The notes beneath the pieces were generated by a model that saw only the letters and a list, made by a program, of their open reading frames with translations, was not told where the DNA came from and did no database searches. Made by a program: the position numbers and the translations under genes. This document shows, in pieces, positions 61,094-64,000 of a DNA stretch of 64,000 nt; the first letter of the stretch is position 1, and each line of letters starts with the position of its first letter. Origin of the DNA: Lignipirellula cremea (GTDB lineage: Bacteria > Planctomycetota > Planctomycetia > Pirellulales > Pirellulaceae); NCBI RefSeq assembly GCF_007751035.1, contig NZ_CP036433.1:4321001-4385000 (forward strand), read 5' to 3'.

Positions 61094-63547
61094 TTAAAAG
61101 TTGGCTCGTTGCATATACCAACAGGATAATCCGAGCATCACCGCAACGAACAGGGCGCTGGTCCAGACAGGGCGCCAGGGGTGCTGGCTGGCGGCATCCT
61201 TGTCGCCCATCAGAAAGCTGACCGTTTCGTGGAATTCGCCCGGTTTGGGCAGCACCAGATACAAGGGCCGAATCACCCAGTAGTAAACCAGCTCCATGGT
61301 GGAAGAACGACCCGCCAGCGTCCGCTGCAGCCTGGTCCCGTCAGGGCCGTATTCATAAAGACGTTTCGCCTGATCGCCTATCAGCAGGTTTCCTTTGGGA
61401 GAAAAGGCGACGGCCGAGATTTTTCCTTGACCTTTTAATTGGTCGGCTTTGGCAAAGCTGTCCTGGGCGCGGTCCAGTAACCAGACTTCTCCGTTGGCGA
61501 ACCGCACGGCAAACAGGTCCCCCTGGGGAGAGGCGGCTGCCTGGACCGGATCAAGCGACTCTTCGGCGTAATGCTTGCGAAGCTTCAGGGTGGATGCGTC
61601 CACGGTGAACACGCCGTCGGATTGCCGCGCGACGAGCAGCGTATCTCCGGCGAAAGCCAGCGAAGCCGGCGCGGCGGATGCTTCCGCGTCGCCCGGCAAC
61701 GGCTGGTCCGACTGCTTGACGACGTCGTACACGTCTTTGGCGTTTTTCTCCAGCAGGAGAAGCCGCCCGCGACTGTAAATCGCCAGCTGCCCGCTGACCG
61801 GATGCATGGCGAATGCGGCCGGCCGTGACAGCCGCAAAGGCGACTCGGGCCCCGCGGTCCGCCAGGGGAACTCCAGCCGGGCGAGGATCGTCCTGGCGCT
61901 GTGCTGTTCGGGGGCATCGTCTTCCCCAGGAGCGTCGTCCTCGGCTTCCTCAGGAAGCGTTTCTTCGGCGGCTGGGGTTTTACCGCTTTCCAGGTATTGG
62001 ATCCTGGCCAGCGGGTCGCCGGACATCCGGTAAAAGGTGTCGCCGGGCGCGATCACCAGCAGGGCGCCGCCCGGTTCCTGGAACAGATGCTGGGCTCCGT
62101 CGGGAGCGCCGGCCGCTTCCAGGTACGATGATTCGCCCTTGGTCGAACTGGCGATCAGTAGAGAGCGGTAATCGAGGCCCGGTCGGTCAAAAACCCCCTT
62201 GGGGCGCAGACGCACCGCCAGCAGGAGATTCTCCTTCTTGTCGTAAACCGGCCCCAGGAAGATCGCATGCAGATTGGCTTCGGCGCCCTGCTCCGTCTGC
62301 AGCGGCGAGAGCAACGTTGGCTTCCAGTCGCCGTCGGACCAGACCCGCGGGTATTTCGCCGCATCCAGATAGACGATCGCATCGCCAACGGCTTCGATCC
62401 GGGCCGGGCGTTCCATATCGAGCGCCAGCTGAATACCCCAGTCGGCTAAACCCAGTCCCCAGCAGAGTCCCCACAGCAGCACGGTCGCCAGCACGGCGAC
62501 AATTGTGTTCCGCCACAAAACAGCCGCCAATACGGAAACGCTGTAGTAGATCATGAAGACAAACGTATAAATGGGAATGCAGACCAGGAACCCGGTATGC
62601 CAGAAGCCGAACCGCAGGCCCATGATCAGCCAGCAACCGACGAACAGGTACGTCGCACAGAGCAGCACAAACGCACAACCGCCGCAGAACCGGGCCAGCA
62701 GCAGTCCCGTCCGGGAGATCGGTTTGCTCAGCAGCAAGTGGAGCGAGCCCGGCTCAAACATTTGTGGCAGGATTGGCGCCGTGACAAAAATGGCGACGAC
62801 CAGGCCGATCGACAGGACAAACTTGTCGAGCAGCCAGGGCAGCTCACTGCGGAGCCAGTCATCGAGATCTTTCTTGCGCACCGGCACTGTGGGAATCTCC
62901 ATGCCAGCATAAGTCAGCTGCAGCTCTGTCCGGCTGGCCGGCTGCACCAGCGCAGGAAAAGCCGCATCAAACGCCAGACGATTGAAATGCTTTTGCTGCT
63001 CTGAAGTCAGGCTTTCCAGCCCGGCCTTTTGCATCTCCTGGGCTTCCGCCGGCAAGGGGAGCCCGGTCCAGGCTTTCTCGTCAAAGAAGTCGGGCTTGTC
63101 GAGCTGCTGGTTCAAGACCTCGACCAGCTCGACGGTCGCCGCCATCTGGGCAAGGATGGCCGTGCGGTATTCCTGTTCGTCCAGGTCGGTCTTTTGCATC
63201 CGTTGATGGACGTCCCGCAGGTGATCCTGCACCAGGGCCGGCAGGCGGGACCAGATCAACGCGACGGCCTGGGGTTCTGCGGTGACCTGCCTGGCGCCGT
63301 CATCGGGAGATTGCGCGGAGCCGTCTTTCTTCTCTGCTGCCTGCGGGCCGGCCGTCACCAGGCGTTCGATTAAAGGAGCCGGATCCGGCACTTCTTCGCG
63401 CAGCAGACCGGTGGCGACTTTGTCCTGGATGCTCAGCGGCAACAGAGCGATGAAAACGATCGTAATGCAGCCCAGGCAAATGTAGAGCACCCACGACGCC
63501 ATCGCCGCGCGGAAGGAGTCTTTTACAATGGCGAGGTAAGGTCTCAT
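61094..63547 (-). CDS. ABC-2 permease fused to a propeller-like domain
   Basis: 817 residues. The membrane helix at about 15-38 is followed by a soluble loop (about 40-240). A transmembrane cluster follows at about 240-420, with the ABC-2 motif PGSLHLLLSKPISRTGLLLARF split at residue 20. An insert of about 320 residues comes next, containing repeating segments like a beta-propeller (SPQGDLFAVRFANGEVWLLD; AVAFSPKGNLLIGDQAKRLY). Final helix near 790-808. Start ATG 63547, 4-base overlap with the upstream ATPase stop. Probably an exporter whose insert lies on the outside of the membrane. Confidence 0.82.
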   Translation of the reverse strand: MRPYLAIVKDSFRAAMASWVLYICLGCITIVFIALLPLSIQDKVATGLLREEVPDPAPLIERLVTAGPQAAEKKDGSAQSPDDGARQVTAEPQAVALIWSRLPALVQDHLRDVHQRMQKTDLDEQEYRTAILAQMAATVELVEVLNQQLDKPDFFDEKAWTGLPLPAEAQEMQKAGLESLTSEQQKHFNRLAFDAAFPALVQPASRTELQLTYAGMEIPTVPVRKKDLDDWLRSELPWLLDKFVLSIGLVVAIFVTAPILPQMFEPGSLHLLLSKPISRTGLLLARFCGGCAFVLLCATYLFVGCWLIMGLRFGFWHTGFLVCIPIYTFVFMIYYSVSVLAAVLWRNTIVAVLATVLLWGLCWGLGLADWGIQLALDMERPARIEAVGDAIVYLDAAKYPRVWSDGDWKPTLLSPLQTEQGAEANLHAIFLGPVYDKKENLLLAVRLRPKGVFDRPGLDYRSLLIASSTKGESSYLEAAGAPDGAQHLFQEPGGALLVIAPGDTFYRMSGDPLARIQYLESGKTPAAEETLPEEAEDDAPGEDDAPEQHSARTILARLEFPWRTAGPESPLRLSRPAAFAMHPVSGQLAIYSRGRLLLLEKNAKDVYDVVKQSDQPLPGDAEASAAPASLAFAGDTLLVARQSDGVFTVDASTLKLRKHYAEESLDPVQAAASPQGDLFAVRFANGEVWLLDRAQDSFAKADQLKGQGKISAVAFSPKGNLLIGDQAKRLYEYGPDGTRLQRTLAGRSSTMELVYYWVIRPLYLVLPKPGEFHETVSFLMGDKDAASQHPWRPVWTSALFVAVMLGLSCWYMQRANF

Positions 63548-64000
63548 GTGGGGTCGCTGGCTGGGGTTGTGAGCTGAAGAAAGGCGTCTTCCAGAGTGGA
63601 CTTGCGGCGTGACAGCCCGACGATGCTGGCCCCGGCGCTGCGGAGCCGATCGACCTGTGCGTCGACCGCTGCCTGGTCCGCAAAATGGGCCGTGATGCGC
63701 CACTCTTTGTCGCGGGTCGCTTCTTTCCGCAGCACGCTGGCCCCGGTAAACAGACGCTCGACTACCTCGGCGCCTGCCAACAGTTCCAGGGTGACTTCAA
63801 GGCGGCCGCCGCCCTGGGCGGAGCTTTCCAGCAGCTCTCCGATCTCGCGGACCGATCCGACAAAACGCAGCTCGCCCCGGTCCAGCACGGCGACTCGGTC
63901 GCAGATCAGCTCGACTTCCTGCAGCAGGTGGCTGTTGAGGAAAACGGTGACGCCTTGCTCTTTGAGGTCGGTCAGAATCTTGCGGACCTGGCTTCTGGCG
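63544..64000 (-). CDS. ABC transporter ATP-binding protein, C-terminal part (gene continues beyond window)
   Basis: The minus-strand frame is open to the window edge. The visible 151 residues begin inside the ATPase domain after Walker B: KILTDLKEQGVTVFLNSHLL contains the switch histidine, followed by EVELICDRVAVLDRGELRFVG. The C-terminal extension of about 80 residues (LEVTLELLAGAEVVERLFTG, then a final LEDAFLQL helix) is typical of ABC-2 exporter ATPases. Its stop overlaps the permease start by 4 bases. Confidence 0.92.
   Translation of the reverse strand, partial: ARSQVRKILTDLKEQGVTVFLNSHLLQEVELICDRVAVLDRGELRFVGSVREIGELLESSAQGGGRLEVTLELLAGAEVVERLFTGASVLRKEATRDKEWRITAHFADQAAVDAQVDRLRSAGASIVGLSRRKSTLEDAFLQLTTPASDPT

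Noticed and set aside
1-64000. tRNA, rRNA, riboswitch, insertion sequence or prophage
   Set aside because: Read through on both strands without finding cloverleaf-like arms, transposase or phage proteins, or terminal inverted repeats. A covariance-model search would be needed for a firm negative on RNAs.

Overview
The window comes from a Planctomycetota chromosome, most likely Pirellulales. The evidence is a GC-rich sequence; a secreted BIG2/DUF1549/DUF1553 protein with haem-type cysteines; a DUF1080 protein; a TIGR02996-type protein; a kinase-like protein with the N-terminal lead-in typical of planctomycete Ser/Thr kinases; an AroD-AroE fusion; and ABC-2 permeases with large soluble inserts. 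No rRNA, tRNA, insertion sequence, prophage or CRISPR array was seen.

Layout. (1) 1-14.5 kb, plus strand: a chemosensory cluster in the order soluble PAS-MCP (5' end outside the window), CheR, CheA with two HPt domains, CheC-like, CheD, CheY, CheV, an ABC1/UbiB-type kinase, a 52-codon ORF overlapping the cheB start codon, CheB, CheY, CheX, a lone receiver and a pseudo-receiver. No flagellar gene or stand-alone cheW is present. (2) 14.6-19.8 kb, minus strand: an ABC-2 exporter operon (ATPase, permease, repeat-tailed helical protein). (3) 20.1-30.4 kb: folC, the cytochrome-like protein, a kelch-like secreted protein, a TIGR02996 protein, a small membrane protein, hisI-ridA and a reduced GT2. 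(4) 30.7-40.5 kb: a uronate-isomerase-like hydrolase followed by a strong terminator, a secreted coiled-coil protein, pgk, a GT2, an rmlD-like reductase, a CYTH protein and an MlaEFD-type lipid transport operon. (5) 40.5-49.6 kb: a tail-anchored pseudokinase, gltA, an M50 protease, aroDE, and DUF1080 and SMP-30-like secreted proteins. (6) 50.1-54.3 kb: a three-gene overlapping operon with one MotA/TolQ/ExbB-like channel and two different single-span partners. (7) 54.3-64 kb: a TadE-TadG-TadE mini-cluster, a TPR-like membrane protein ending in 26 copies of a five-residue repeat, an RluD-type pseudouridine synthase, a DUF1570-like peptidase, smpB, and an ABC permease with a propeller-like insert plus its ATPase (N-terminus outside the window).

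How the parts fit. The che genes make a complete excitation and adaptation circuit: receptor, kinase, two CheY, methylation by CheR/CheB, deamidation by CheD, and dephosphorylation by CheC/CheX. The lack of flagellar genes leaves its output open. The 50.1-54.3 kb operon looks like an ion-driven energising complex in which only one of the two rotor-type partners has an acidic residue at the membrane. It is the best candidate here for an under-described system. All calls rest on reading motifs and architecture by eye; no database search was run.
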